Source of the DNA: DATDAH01 sp963792205
GTDB taxonomy: Bacteria; Actinomycetota; Acidimicrobiia; Acidimicrobiales; DATDAH01
Length of the DNA stretch: 64,000 bases
NCBI GenBank assembly: GCA_963792205.1
Contig: CAWBVI010000002.1
Location: 372,001 to 436,000, forward strand
Reading direction: 5' to 3'
Part shown: positions 8,126 through 15,645 of the stretch, in pieces
How the letters are laid out: every line of letters starts with the position of its first letter
Numbering within the stretch: position 1 is the stretch's first letter
Translations under genes and position numbers: made by a program
The notes under the pieces: generated by a model
Told to the model about the DNA's origin: nothing
Databases searched by the model: none
Seen by the model: only the letters and a program-made list of their open reading frames with translations

Positions 8126-8909
8126 ACCGCGTCACGTAGCCGCGCTGGCGGAAGGTCTTCAGCATGGTGGTCACGTAGAGGAGGCCGAGGCCGGCGAGGG
8201 CGATGGTGCCGACCAGCGCCAGCGCCAGCTCGTCCCAGGGCAGGGGCTGGCCGTCGAGGACGGTGCGGGCCGCGGCGAACGCATGGGTCGTGGGCAGGGC
8301 GATGGCGATCGGCTGGAGGATCCGGGGGAGGGCGTCCACGGGGTAGAAGACGCCCGACAAGGGCATCACCACGAAGAGGATCCCCCACGCCAGGACCTCG
8401 GCGCTCTGGCCGAAGCGCAGCACCAGGCCGACCACGAAGAGCGAGATCGACCAGCCCGCGAGGAGCAGGAGCAGGCCGATGGGGACGAGCGCCCAGCCGA
8501 TGTCGGTGATGGAGAAGGCGAAGAACGCGAACGCGGCGAAGGCGACCACGATCATCGCCACGGTGAGCTTGGCCAGCCCGAAGAGGGCCACCCCCGCGGC
8601 GTACTCGATCTCGGTGAGTGGCGTGGCCAGCAGGTTGAGCAGGTTGCGGGACCAGGTCTCCTCGAGGAAGCCGGTCGAGGCCGCGATCTGGCTCTGGTAG
8701 AGCACGTGGAAGAGCAGGATCCCGGCCAGCAGGTAGGTCACGCCGGCCTGGTCGGCGCCCGGGCTCTGCTTGGCGACGAACACGCCGAGCGAGCCCCACA
8801 GCAGCACGTCGACGACGGGCCAGATGAACACGTCGAACCACCGGTGCGGGCTGCGCATGAGGACGTAGGCGTGGCGCCGGGAGACGGCGTAAATCCTACG
8901 AGCCGACAT
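8118..8909 (-). CDS. ABC-2 type transporter permease
   Basis: 263-residue membrane subunit of an ABC exporter, with six predicted membrane spans and the ABC-2 family layout. The extracellular-loop region near residues 180-200 includes VMPLSGVFYPVDALP, typical of drug, polysaccharide or lipid exporters. It starts with ATG inside the stop codon of the ATPase gene (ATGA overlap), so the two are translationally coupled. The substrate is unknown. The short length and single permease fit a homodimeric pump with the adjacent ATPase. Confidence 0.9.
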   Translation of the reverse strand: MSARRIYAVSRRHAYVLMRSPHRWFDVFIWPVVDVLLWGSLGVFVAKQSPGADQAGVTYLLAGILLFHVLYQSQIAASTGFLEETWSRNLLNLLATPLTEIEYAAGVALFGLAKLTVAMIVVAFAAFAFFAFSITDIGWALVPIGLLLLLAGWSISLFVVGLVLRFGQSAEVLAWGILFVVMPLSGVFYPVDALPRILQPIAIALPTTHAFAAARTVLDGQPLPWDELALALVGTIALAGLGLLYVTTMLKTFRQRGYVTRFS

Positions 8910-9661
8910 CAGCCCGCCTCCCGTTCGTCCTGGCCCGCGGCGAGGTGGAGGAAGACGTCCTCGAGCGAGTCGTGACCGTGGTCCTCGAGGATCGCCGCCG
9001 GCGTGCCGTCGGCCACCACCCGGCCGTGCTGCAGGAACACGACCCGGTCGCAGAGCCGCTCGACCTCGGTCATGTCGTGGCTGGTGACGAGGAGGGTCGT
9101 GCCGTCGTCGGCGTTGAGCCGGCCGAGGGCGGTCCGGACCCGGAGGGCGACGTCGGGGTCGAGCGACGCCGTGGGCTCGTCGAGGACCAGCAACGACGGC
9201 CGGTGCAGCACCGCCTTCGCGATGCCCACGATCGTCCGCTGGCCCGAGGACAGCTCGATGCACATCTGTTCGGCCAGGTGGGCCACCCCGAAGCGCTCGA
9301 GGGCGGTCATCACCGGGTCGCCGTCCTCGTCGGCCCCGCACAGGTCGGCGAAGATCCCCAACACCTCACGCACCCGGAGGCGGTCGGGGAGGGGCAGGTA
9401 GCCGGCGGCGAAGCCGACGTACTCCATGGCCCGGCTGCGGCCCTTGGGCAGCCGGTGGCCGAAGATCTCGATCGAGCCCTCGTCGGGGGTGATGGTGCCG
9501 AGGCACATCAGGAGGGTCGTGGTCTTGCCGGCGCCGTTGGGCCCGAGCAGGGCCACCCGCTCGCCCGGACGGACCTCGAGGTCGACCCCCCCGACGGCGC
9601 GCGTGGACCGGAAGGTCTTCACCAGTCCCGAGGCGCGCAAGGCGGGCGCGACGACGTCCAT
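8909..9661 (-). CDS. ABC transporter ATP-binding protein
   Basis: 250-residue ATPase energising the permease that follows. Walker A is GPNGAGKTTT, the signature loop is the slightly unusual ELSSGQRTIVG (SSGQ in place of SGGQ), Walker B is LLVLDEPTASLD, and the switch His is in TSHDMTEVE. The family resembles the DrrA/CcmA-type ATPases of ABC-2 exporters. I chose the ATG at 9661 (MDVVAPALRASG). The reading frame stays open further upstream, but that part lies in a repeated non-coding element (9703-9821) and has no family similarity. CAGACT lies six bases before the ATG, a possible leaderless promoter. Confidence 0.93.
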   Translation of the reverse strand: MDVVAPALRASGLVKTFRSTRAVGGVDLEVRPGERVALLGPNGAGKTTTLLMCLGTITPDEGSIEIFGHRLPKGRSRAMEYVGFAAGYLPLPDRLRVREVLGIFADLCGADEDGDPVMTALERFGVAHLAEQMCIELSSGQRTIVGIAKAVLHRPSLLVLDEPTASLDPDVALRVRTALGRLNADDGTTLLVTSHDMTEVERLCDRVVFLQHGRVVADGTPAAILEDHGHDSLEDVFLHLAAGQDEREAG

Positions 9662-9702
9662 GCAGGAAGTCTGCCCGGCGAGAACAGCGGCGGCGCAGGA
9701 GT

Positions 9703-9821
9703 TTAGGAGCCGAGCCGTAAGGCGAGGCGACCTGGCAAACACCGCGTTGATCGCCAAGCGCAGCTTGGCGATGTCCCAGGTCAAGCGCAGCAGCCTCGCT
9801 CTTTCCGCGCCCGTCCTTGGG
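9703..9821. repeat. 119-bp dispersed structured repeat, copy A
   Basis: About 119 bp that recur in opposite orientation at 31455-31573, with roughly 85-90% identity judged by eye. The core is a strong hairpin: ATCGCCAAGC, a three-base loop and GCTTGGCGAT, flanked by GACCTGG/CCAGGTC that extends the stem. Flanks include AGGAGCCGAGCCG and GGCGAGGCGACC in both copies. Differences between copies are spread over all codon positions, arguing against a protein. This copy sits between the divergent ABC exporter and rho genes, just upstream of the rho promoter. Confidence 0.85.
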
Positions 9822-9826
9822 TGTGG

Positions 9827-9855
9827 TTGTCGCCCTCGTGACCTGCCGTTACCCT
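9827..9855 (+). promoter_or_regulatory. Predicted rho promoter (TTGTCG-N17-TACCCT)
   Basis: A -35 box TTGTCG at 9827-9832 and a -10 box TACCCT at 9850-9855 are separated by exactly 17 bases, a good housekeeping sigma pattern. Transcription from about 9862 would give a leader of roughly 185 bases before rho. Confidence 0.55.
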
Positions 9856-10046
9856 ATGGAGCGTCGCCACCGCGACAGCCTCCCCAGCAGCTCCGAAGCG
9901 CCCGGTTCCGGGATCCGGAGGGGGTGGCGTCCCGATCTCTTTCGCGGTGACCCCACCGCAGGGCCTCGGGGCCGGTGACGGCAGTTCGGATGCGACGGCC
10001 GCGCTCGCGGCCAACGGTGCAACCACCGGTCGAACGAGGAACCCAG
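9856..10046 (+). other. Long 5' leader of rho
   Basis: About 190 bases between the predicted promoter and the rho start. It is rich in C with several GC-rich inverted stretches (for example around CCGGTTCCGGGATCCGG near 9900). Long C-rich leaders upstream of rho are known sites of Rho autoregulation in other bacteria; that role here is inference. No conserved riboswitch was recognised. The end carries CGAGGAA, a ribosome-binding site six bases before the ATG. Confidence 0.4.
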
Positions 10047-11819
10047 ATGAGCATCGCCACCGGCGGCACGGACCGCTCGGCGCTCGAGTCCAAGGACCGC
10101 CAACAGCTCGCCACCATCGCGCGGGCCCTCGGCGCCAATCCGACGGCTCGGGCCCGCAAGGACGAGCTGGTGGAGCTGATCCTGGGCCTGACCGGCAACG
10201 AGGCGGGAGCCCAGCAAGGAAACGGGGACATGATGAGTGAGCAGACGACCACAGATGATGCGGAGGCGGGCCGCAACGGTTCGGGGGACACCGACACGGT
10301 GGAGAAGCCCGATCGGACCGAGACGGTCGACAAGACCGACAAGACCGAGAAGCCCGAGCGCGAGGCGCGGGGCGACAAGGACGCGAACGGCGAGAAGCCC
10401 GAGAAGGCCGACCGCGGGGCGAAGGCCGAGAAGGACGCCACCGACGACGACAAGCGCGACGGCAAGGCTGACGGCAAGGGGCAGGCTTCGGGCCGGGACA
10501 ACCGGGGCGGCCAGAACCGGGACAACCGGGGCGGCCAGAACCGGGACAACCGCCAAGGCGGCCAGGGTGGCCAGGGTGACGACGACACCGAGCCCGGCAA
10601 CCGCAAGCGCCGCCGCCGGGGCCGCAACCAGGGCCGCGAGCGCGACGACGGCCCGGTCCAGCAGTGGGACGGCGAGCCCGTCGAGGTCGCCGGCCTCCTC
10701 GACCTCCGGGACGAGGGCTACGGCTTCCTGCGGGTGAACGGGGCGCTGCCGTCCCGCGACGACGTCTACGTCTCGGTCAAGCAGGTCCGCCAGTTCGGGA
10801 TGCGCAAGGGCGACCGGGTGACTGGTGCCCTCCGTCCGGCCAACCGCAACGAGAAGAACCCGGCCCTGCTGCGGGTGGACACGGTCAGCGACATGGATCC
10901 GGAGCAGGCCAAGGCCCGGCCCCGGTTCGAGGACCTGACCCCGCTGTTCCCCGATGAGCGCCTCCGCCTCGAGGAGGCCGGCGACCCGGGCAACATGACC
11001 GCCCGGATCGTCGACCTCATCTCGCCGATCGGCAAGGGCCAGCGCGGCCTCATCGTGTCGCCCCCCAAGGCGGGCAAGACCACGGTGATGAAGCAGATCG
11101 CCAAGTCGATCGAGGCCAACAACCCCGAGGTCAAGCTCATGGTGCTGCTCGTCGACGAGCGGCCCGAAGAGGTGACCGACATGCGCCGGAACGTGCAGGG
11201 TGAGGTCATCGCCTCGACGTTCGACCGCCCGGCCGACGAGCACACGGCCGTCGCCGAGCTGGCCATCGACCGGGCCAAGCGCATGGTCGAGATGGGCCAG
11301 GACGTCGTCATCATCCTCGACGGCATCACCCGCCTGTCCCGGGCCTACAACCTGGCCGCTCCGGCCACCGGGCGGATCATGTCCGGCGGCATCGACACGG
11401 GTGCCCTGTACCCGCCGAAGCGGTTCTTCGGTGCGGCCCGGAACCTCGAGGAGGGCGGCTCGCTGACGATCCTGGCCACCGCCCTGGTCGAGACGGGCTC
11501 GAAGATGGACGAGGTGATCTTCGAGGAGTTCAAGGGCACCGGGAACATGGAGCTGCGCCTCGACCGCAAGCTGGCCGAGCGCCGGATCTATCCCGCCATC
11601 GACGTGGACGCTTCGTCCACCCGCCACGAGGAGCTCCTGTTCGAGCGCAAGCAGCTCCAGCAGGTCTGGAAGCTGCGTAGGGTGCTCTCCGGCCTCGCCG
11701 ACGGCGGTGGGGGCGGAACACAGGCCGGCCTCGAGCTGTTGATCGACAGGCTGAAGACGTTCAAGGACAACGACGAGTTCCTCGCCGAGGTGGCCAAGGG
11801 CCCCTCGATCGCCGGCTGA
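10047..11819 (+). CDS. rho: Transcription termination factor Rho
   Basis: Hexameric RNA helicase that ends transcription at C-rich unstructured sites (590 aa). Domains: an N-terminal helical Rho_N/SAP-like module (residues 12-50), a long charged disordered insert (about 55-200) with three GGQNRDNR-type repeats, then the cold-shock RNA-binding domain (about 210-270, LRDEGYGFLR), and the ATPase core. Walker A PPKAGKTTV is at about 337-345, Walker B VVIILDGITR follows, and the Q/R-loop region is GGIDTGALYPPKRFFGAARN. The large insert is an actinobacterial trait. I chose ATG 10047 because it has a ribosome-binding site; an upstream in-frame ATG at 9975 adds only low-complexity residues. rpmE follows after 20 bases. 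Confidence 0.97.
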   Translation: MSIATGGTDRSALESKDRQQLATIARALGANPTARARKDELVELILGLTGNEAGAQQGNGDMMSEQTTTDDAEAGRNGSGDTDTVEKPDRTETVDKTDKTEKPEREARGDKDANGEKPEKADRGAKAEKDATDDDKRDGKADGKGQASGRDNRGGQNRDNRGGQNRDNRQGGQGGQGDDDTEPGNRKRRRRGRNQGRERDDGPVQQWDGEPVEVAGLLDLRDEGYGFLRVNGALPSRDDVYVSVKQVRQFGMRKGDRVTGALRPANRNEKNPALLRVDTVSDMDPEQAKARPRFEDLTPLFPDERLRLEEAGDPGNMTARIVDLISPIGKGQRGLIVSPPKAGKTTVMKQIAKSIEANNPEVKLMVLLVDERPEEVTDMRRNVQGEVIASTFDRPADEHTAVAELAIDRAKRMVEMGQDVVIILDGITRLSRAYNLAAPATGRIMSGGIDTGALYPPKRFFGAARNLEEGGSLTILATALVETGSKMDEVIFEEFKGTGNMELRLDRKLAERRIYPAIDVDASSTRHEELLFERKQLQQVWKLRRVLSGLADGGGGGTQAGLELLIDRLKTFKDNDEFLAEVAKGPSIAG

Positions 11820-11839
11820 GGCACAGGAGAAGAGACGAC

Positions 11840-12058
11840 ATGCGAGCCGACATCCATCCCGAGTACACCGAGACCACGGTGACCTGCTCGTGCGGCAACA
11901 GCTTCACCACCCGCTCGACGGCCGGGGAGACCCTGCACGTCGAGCTCTGCGGCGAGTGCCACCCCTTCTACACCGGCAAGCAGAAGCTGGTGGACTCCGG
12001 TGGCCGCATCGATCGCTTCGAGCGCCGCTACGGCAAGCGCAAGGCCAAGGCTGAGTAA
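11840..12058 (+). CDS. rpmE: 50S ribosomal protein L31
   Basis: 72-residue ribosomal protein L31 of the zinc-binding (C+) type: CSC at residues 16-18 and CGEC at 37-40 supply the four zinc ligands. The C-terminal basic tail (FERRYGKRKAKAE) is typical. It starts 20 bases after rho behind AGGAGAAGAG, so it belongs to the rho operon. A zinc-free paralogue made under zinc limitation often exists elsewhere but is not in this window. Confidence 0.97.
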   Translation: MRADIHPEYTETTVTCSCGNSFTTRSTAGETLHVELCGECHPFYTGKQKLVDSGGRIDRFERRYGKRKAKAE

Positions 12059-13070
12059 CGAGTCCAGCCTCGGGCCCGACCGGCGGGCGGCGCTGCTCGC
12101 CGCCAAGCTCCGGGCCCTGGTCATCGACCACGAGGGTGAGGTCACCCTCGAACCGAGTCCCCTGCAGGGTGCTGCCGCGGCCCGCCAGCGCGACCGTGGC
12201 TGGTTCCTCGCTGACGTCGAGCCGGCCCGGGCCTTGGGTGCGGCGTTGGCCTGGGCCAACCGCTACGGCGTCGAGGACCTGCACGTCCTGGCCGACGACG
12301 CGACCGGCGTGCTGGCTCGCCGCGCCGGCGAGTTCGCACCGGTCCCGACCGTGTGGGCCGTGGAGGGGCGCACGCTGCGCCCGGCGATCCCGGAGCCAGT
12401 GACCGATCCCGTCGGCGTCCCACCCCCCGAAGCCGAGGAGTTCGTCCTCCTGCTGCGGGACGTCGGCGTCGAGGTCGTCGTCGAGCACGGCGAGGTCTGC
12501 GGCGAGGTGCTCGGCCTGGAGATCGCCCGCGTCGTCCCGACCGACGACGGTGGGGTGGCGCTCGAGGTCGGCGTGGGTCGCCACGATCGGGAGGCCTTCG
12601 CCATGATCCACGGCGACCTCCCGCCCCGCCAGGCGTTGCAGGCGGTGATCGACGCGGTGACGGCACAGCGGCGACCGGGGAACGAGAGCCATCCGCTGAG
12701 CCGGCTCGCGCCCGAGCGTTGGGCCCGGGCGGTCCTGGTGGCCGACCCCAGCCTGGTCGACTGTGCCCACCTCGAACCGGTGGTGCCCGTGTTGCCCCGG
12801 ATCTCGGTGAAGGACGTGGCCGCGGCATGCGCGATGGGCGAGGACAGTGACGGGCGCCCGGTGGTGGTCGCCGCGTCGGTGGGCATCGACCTCGATCTCG
12901 TACCGACCGCGGCCGAGGCCCGGGCCACCTACGCCCCCGGCGCCCGCCTCCTGCTCGCGGTTCCCGAGCGCGACGCCCATCCGATCACCCACGCCCTGGC
13001 CGCCCGGCTGCGGGAGCCGGCCGAGGTCGTCGTGCTCCCGGCCGACTGGCGAGCCGGGGCCGTAGCGTGA
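12000..13070 (+). CDS. Unknown protein between rpmE and prfA
   Basis: Protein of about 340-356 residues that I do not recognise. It is acidic, without a signal peptide or membrane span. The N-terminal third alternates strands and helices (WFLADVEPARALGAALAWANRYGVED is typical of its helix/strand pattern), the middle contains LEVGVGRHDREAF, and the C-terminal third has another alpha/beta region ending in VVVLPADW. The true start is unclear: the first in-frame GTG (12000) would overlap rpmE by 59 bases, while the likely conserved part begins just after the rpmE stop, where only CTG (12051) is available. Its place inside the rho-rpmE-prfA cluster suggests co-transcription, not function. Confidence 0.7.
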   Translation: MAASIASSAATASARPRLSNESSLGPDRRAALLAAKLRALVIDHEGEVTLEPSPLQGAAAARQRDRGWFLADVEPARALGAALAWANRYGVEDLHVLADDATGVLARRAGEFAPVPTVWAVEGRTLRPAIPEPVTDPVGVPPPEAEEFVLLLRDVGVEVVVEHGEVCGEVLGLEIARVVPTDDGGVALEVGVGRHDREAFAMIHGDLPPRQALQAVIDAVTAQRRPGNESHPLSRLAPERWARAVLVADPSLVDCAHLEPVVPVLPRISVKDVAAACAMGEDSDGRPVVVAASVGIDLDLVPTAAEARATYAPGARLLLAVPERDAHPITHALAARLREPAEVVVLPADWRAGAVA

Positions 13071-13076
13071 ACGCTC

Positions 13077-14141
13077 ATGTTGGAGCGGCTGGAGGACTTC
13101 GAGCGCGAGTTCGCTGACGTCGAAGCGCGCCTGGCCGACCCCGATGTGATCGCCGACCAGGAGCGCCTGGTCACCGCCGCCCGGCGCCACAAGGAGCTCG
13201 AAGCCATCGTCACCACCGGACGGGCGCTCCAGGCCCGCCAGGACGACCTGGCCACCGCCCGCGAGATGCTCACCGACGCCGCCGGTGACGACCGCGAGGT
13301 GCTCCGGGCCGAGGTGGACGGTGCCGAAGCGGCCATCGCCGAGCTGGGCGAGCAGTACCGGCTCCTCCTGGTGCCGAAGGACCCCAACGACGACAAGAAC
13401 GTCATCGTCGAGGTCCGGGGCGCGGAGGGCGGCGAGGAGGCGAACCTCTTCGCCCGGGACCTCTTCGACATGTACCGCGGCTACGCCGGCCGGATGGGGT
13501 GGTCCATCGAGCAGCTCGGCAGCCAGCCGTCGGACATGGGTGGGCTCAGCGAGGCCTCGTTCCTGGTCAAGGGGGACGGGGTGTGGAGCCGGCTCAAGCA
13601 CGAGGGCGGCACCCACCGCGTGCAGCGGGTGCCCGTGACCGAGTCGCAGGGGCGCATCCACACCTCCTCGGCCACCGTGACGGTGCTGCCCGAGGCGGAG
13701 GAGATCGACGTCCGGATCGACCCCAACGACCTCCAGGTCGACGTCTACCGCTCGTCGGGGCCCGGCGGCCAGTCGGTCAACACCACCGACTCGGCCGTCC
13801 GAATCACCCACAAGCCCAGCGGCCTCGTCGTGGCCATGCAGGACGAGAAGAGCCAGCTCCAGAACCGGGCCCGGGCGCTCAAGGTGCTGCGCTCGCGCCT
13901 GTTGAAGGCCGAGCAGGACGCCGTCGCCGCCGAGGCCTCGGCCGAGCGGCGCAGCCAGGTCGGGGCCGGGGGGCGGGCCGACAAGATCCGCACCTACAAC
14001 GTCAAGGAGAACCGCCTGACCGACCACCGCATCGGGCTGACCCTGTACAAGCTCGACAAGGTGCTGGCCGGCGAGCTGGACGAGGTGGTGGACGCGCTGG
14101 TGGCCGAGGAACGGGCTCGCCAGCTCCAGGGTGAACGCTGA
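13077..14141 (+). CDS. prfA: Peptide chain release factor 1
   Basis: Recognises UAA and UAG stop codons and triggers peptide release (354 aa). The codon-reading tripeptide PVT (of the RF1 PxT type) lies in RVPVTESQGRIHTSS, and the catalytic GGQ in SGPGGQSVNTTDS. The N-terminal helical domain and the acidic GGEEANLFARDL segment are normal for the family. The ATG at 13077 follows TAGCGT by eight bases, so it may also be transcribed separately as a leaderless message. It overlaps prmC, whose product methylates the Gln of GGQ. Confidence 0.97.
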   Translation: MLERLEDFEREFADVEARLADPDVIADQERLVTAARRHKELEAIVTTGRALQARQDDLATAREMLTDAAGDDREVLRAEVDGAEAAIAELGEQYRLLLVPKDPNDDKNVIVEVRGAEGGEEANLFARDLFDMYRGYAGRMGWSIEQLGSQPSDMGGLSEASFLVKGDGVWSRLKHEGGTHRVQRVPVTESQGRIHTSSATVTVLPEAEEIDVRIDPNDLQVDVYRSSGPGGQSVNTTDSAVRITHKPSGLVVAMQDEKSQLQNRARALKVLRSRLLKAEQDAVAAEASAERRSQVGAGGRADKIRTYNVKENRLTDHRIGLTLYKLDKVLAGELDEVVDALVAEERARQLQGER

Positions 14142-15069
14142 GCCGCTCACCTGGGCGGGCCTGCGGCGCGAGGTCGAGGAGCAGCTGAGCGCCGCGGGGC
14201 TCGACACCGCCGCGCAGGAGGCGCGCTGGATCCTCGAGGAGGCCTCCGGGTACGAGGGGGCCGAGCACCTGGCGCTCGCCGATCGGGTGCCGTCCGAGCG
14301 GGGCGTCGCCGCCGTCGACCGGATGGTCAGCCGGCGCCTGGCGGGGGAGCCCGTGCAGTACGTCCTCGGGCACTGGGCGTTCCGCACGCTCGACCTGTTC
14401 GTCGACCGCCGGGTGCTCATCCCGCGGCCCGAGACCGAGGTCGTCGCCGGCCTGGCCCTGGGCGAGGTGGATCGGTGCCGGGCAGGCGGCGCCGACCCGG
14501 TCGTGGTGGTCGACCTGGGCACCGGCTCGGGCGCGATCGGCTTGGCGGTGGCCGTCGAACGGGACCGGACCGAGGTGTGGCTGACCGATGCGTCGTCGGA
14601 CGCCGTGGCCGTGGCGAGGGCGAACCTGGCAGGCGTCGGGCGACCGGCGGGTCGGGTCACTGTGGCCGAGGGGCGGTGGTTCGCCGCCCTCCCCGGTGCG
14701 GCCCGAGGCAGCTTCGACGTGATCGTGAGCAACCCGCCGTACATCGCCGCCGACGAGGTGCTTCCCGCCGAGGTCGTCGACTGGGAGCCGGCCGGCGCCC
14801 TGGTCGCCGGGCCCCGCGGGACCGAGGACCTGGAGCACCTGGTGGACGAGGCGGCCGCGTGGCTGGCCCCGGGCGGTGCCCTGGTGGTCGAGCTGGCCCC
14901 GCACCAGGCCGCGGCCCTGGCGGCTCGGGCCGCGGCAACGGGCTTCGACGAGGTCGAGGTCCACCCCGATCTGGCCGGCCTCGACCGCGCCGTGGTGGCC
15001 CGAACCTCCCGTTCTGGGTTCCCCACGTCGTCACCCACGACGGATACGGGGGCCCAGAACGGTGGATGA
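14131..15069 (+). CDS. prmC: Release factor glutamine methyltransferase
   Basis: SAM-dependent enzyme that methylates the GGQ glutamine of release factors 1 and 2. The 312-residue protein has the N-terminal helical substrate domain, IPRPETE, the SAM-binding motif VVDLGTGSGAIGLA and the catalytic NPPYI. It begins with GTG eleven bases before the prfA stop, so the pair is translationally coupled. The last twenty or so residues (after VVARTSR) go beyond the usual end and are encoded by a 54-bp palindromic element at 15009-15062, which therefore seems to have been added to the 3' end of the gene. Confidence 0.95.
   Translation: MNAEPLTWAGLRREVEEQLSAAGLDTAAQEARWILEEASGYEGAEHLALADRVPSERGVAAVDRMVSRRLAGEPVQYVLGHWAFRTLDLFVDRRVLIPRPETEVVAGLALGEVDRCRAGGADPVVVVDLGTGSGAIGLAVAVERDRTEVWLTDASSDAVAVARANLAGVGRPAGRVTVAEGRWFAALPGAARGSFDVIVSNPPYIAADEVLPAEVVDWEPAGALVAGPRGTEDLEHLVDEAAAWLAPGGALVVELAPHQAAALAARAAATGFDEVEVHPDLAGLDRAVVARTSRSGFPTSSPTTDTGAQNGG
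15009..15062. repeat. 54-bp palindrome, family 2, copy B, inside prmC 3' end
   Basis: Inverted repeat with arms CCGTTCTGGG and CCCAGAACGG, continued inward by CCCC/GGGG and GTCGT/ACGAC around CACCC. Same length and same ends as the palindrome at 5761-5814. It encodes the C-terminal tail of PrmC and reaches to the GTG start of the next gene, so a hairpin here could affect translation of tsaC. Confidence 0.7.
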
Positions 15070-15631
15070 GGCCGTGGAGGTCCTGCGGGCGGGGGGCGTC
15101 GTGCTGCTGCCGACCGACACCTTGTACGGCATCGCGGTGCGGGCCGACCGCCCCGGAGCGGTCGATCTCCTCGCCACGCTCAAGGACCGGGCCGCCGAGC
15201 AACCCGTGGCCGTCCTCGTCGCCACGGCCGAGCAGGCCGACGCGGTCGGCATCGTCCCCGACTGGGCGCGTCCGGTGGTCGAGCGGTGGTGGCCGGGACC
15301 CTTGACGATGGTCCTCGCCCGTCAGCCCGGCCTGGCCTGGGACCTCGGGGAACCGAGCGCCACCGTGGGGGTGCGGGTGCCGGCCCACGACCTCGTCCGC
15401 GCCCTCGCCGCCGAGGTCGGCCCGCTCGCCACGACCAGCGCCAACCGTCACGGCGAAGCCACCCCCGTGTCCGCAGCCGACGCCGCGGCGGCGCTGACCC
15501 GGCCGCCGGACCTGGTCGTCGACGGCGGGCCCTGCGCCGGGACGGCCTCGACCGTGGTCGACGCGACCGGTCCCGCGCCGGTCGTGCTCCGTGTCGGCCC
15601 GATCACGGAGGGTGATCTGCTCGACGTCTGA
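15062..15631 (+). CDS. tsaC: Threonylcarbamoyl-AMP synthase (TsaC/Sua5 type)
   Basis: Makes threonylcarbamoyl-adenylate from threonine, bicarbonate and ATP for the t6A37 modification of ANN-reading tRNAs. The 189-residue YrdC domain shows the nucleotide/threonine site VVLLPTDTLYGIAV, the KDRAAEQPVAVLV basic region, WPGPLTMVL, VGVRVPAH and ATTSANRHGE. It lacks the C-terminal Sua5 domain. The GTG at 15062 overlaps the prmC end by eight bases. Order prmC-tsaC/sua5 is common in actinobacteria. Confidence 0.93.
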   Translation: MDEAVEVLRAGGVVLLPTDTLYGIAVRADRPGAVDLLATLKDRAAEQPVAVLVATAEQADAVGIVPDWARPVVERWWPGPLTMVLARQPGLAWDLGEPSATVGVRVPAHDLVRALAAEVGPLATTSANRHGEATPVSAADAAAALTRPPDLVVDGGPCAGTASTVVDATGPAPVVLRVGPITEGDLLDV

Positions 15632-15645
15632 TTACGGTCGACCAG

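Noticed and set aside
9662..9784. Upstream extension of the ABC ATPase reading frame
   Set aside because: The extra residues come from the 119-bp dispersed repeat, which also occurs after atpC; the ATPase family begins at ATG 9661.
10480..10580. Tandem GGQNRDNR-coding repeats considered as a CRISPR-like or mobile repeat
   Set aside because: They are short in-frame repeats inside the disordered insert of Rho, a normal actinobacterial feature, with no spacers.
11904..15038. Minus-strand open frame of over 1000 codons across rpmE, prfA and prmC
   Set aside because: It is antisense to well-conserved genes; long antisense frames are expected at this GC content, and its residue content (Arg, Gly, Pro, His rich) is typical of shadow frames.
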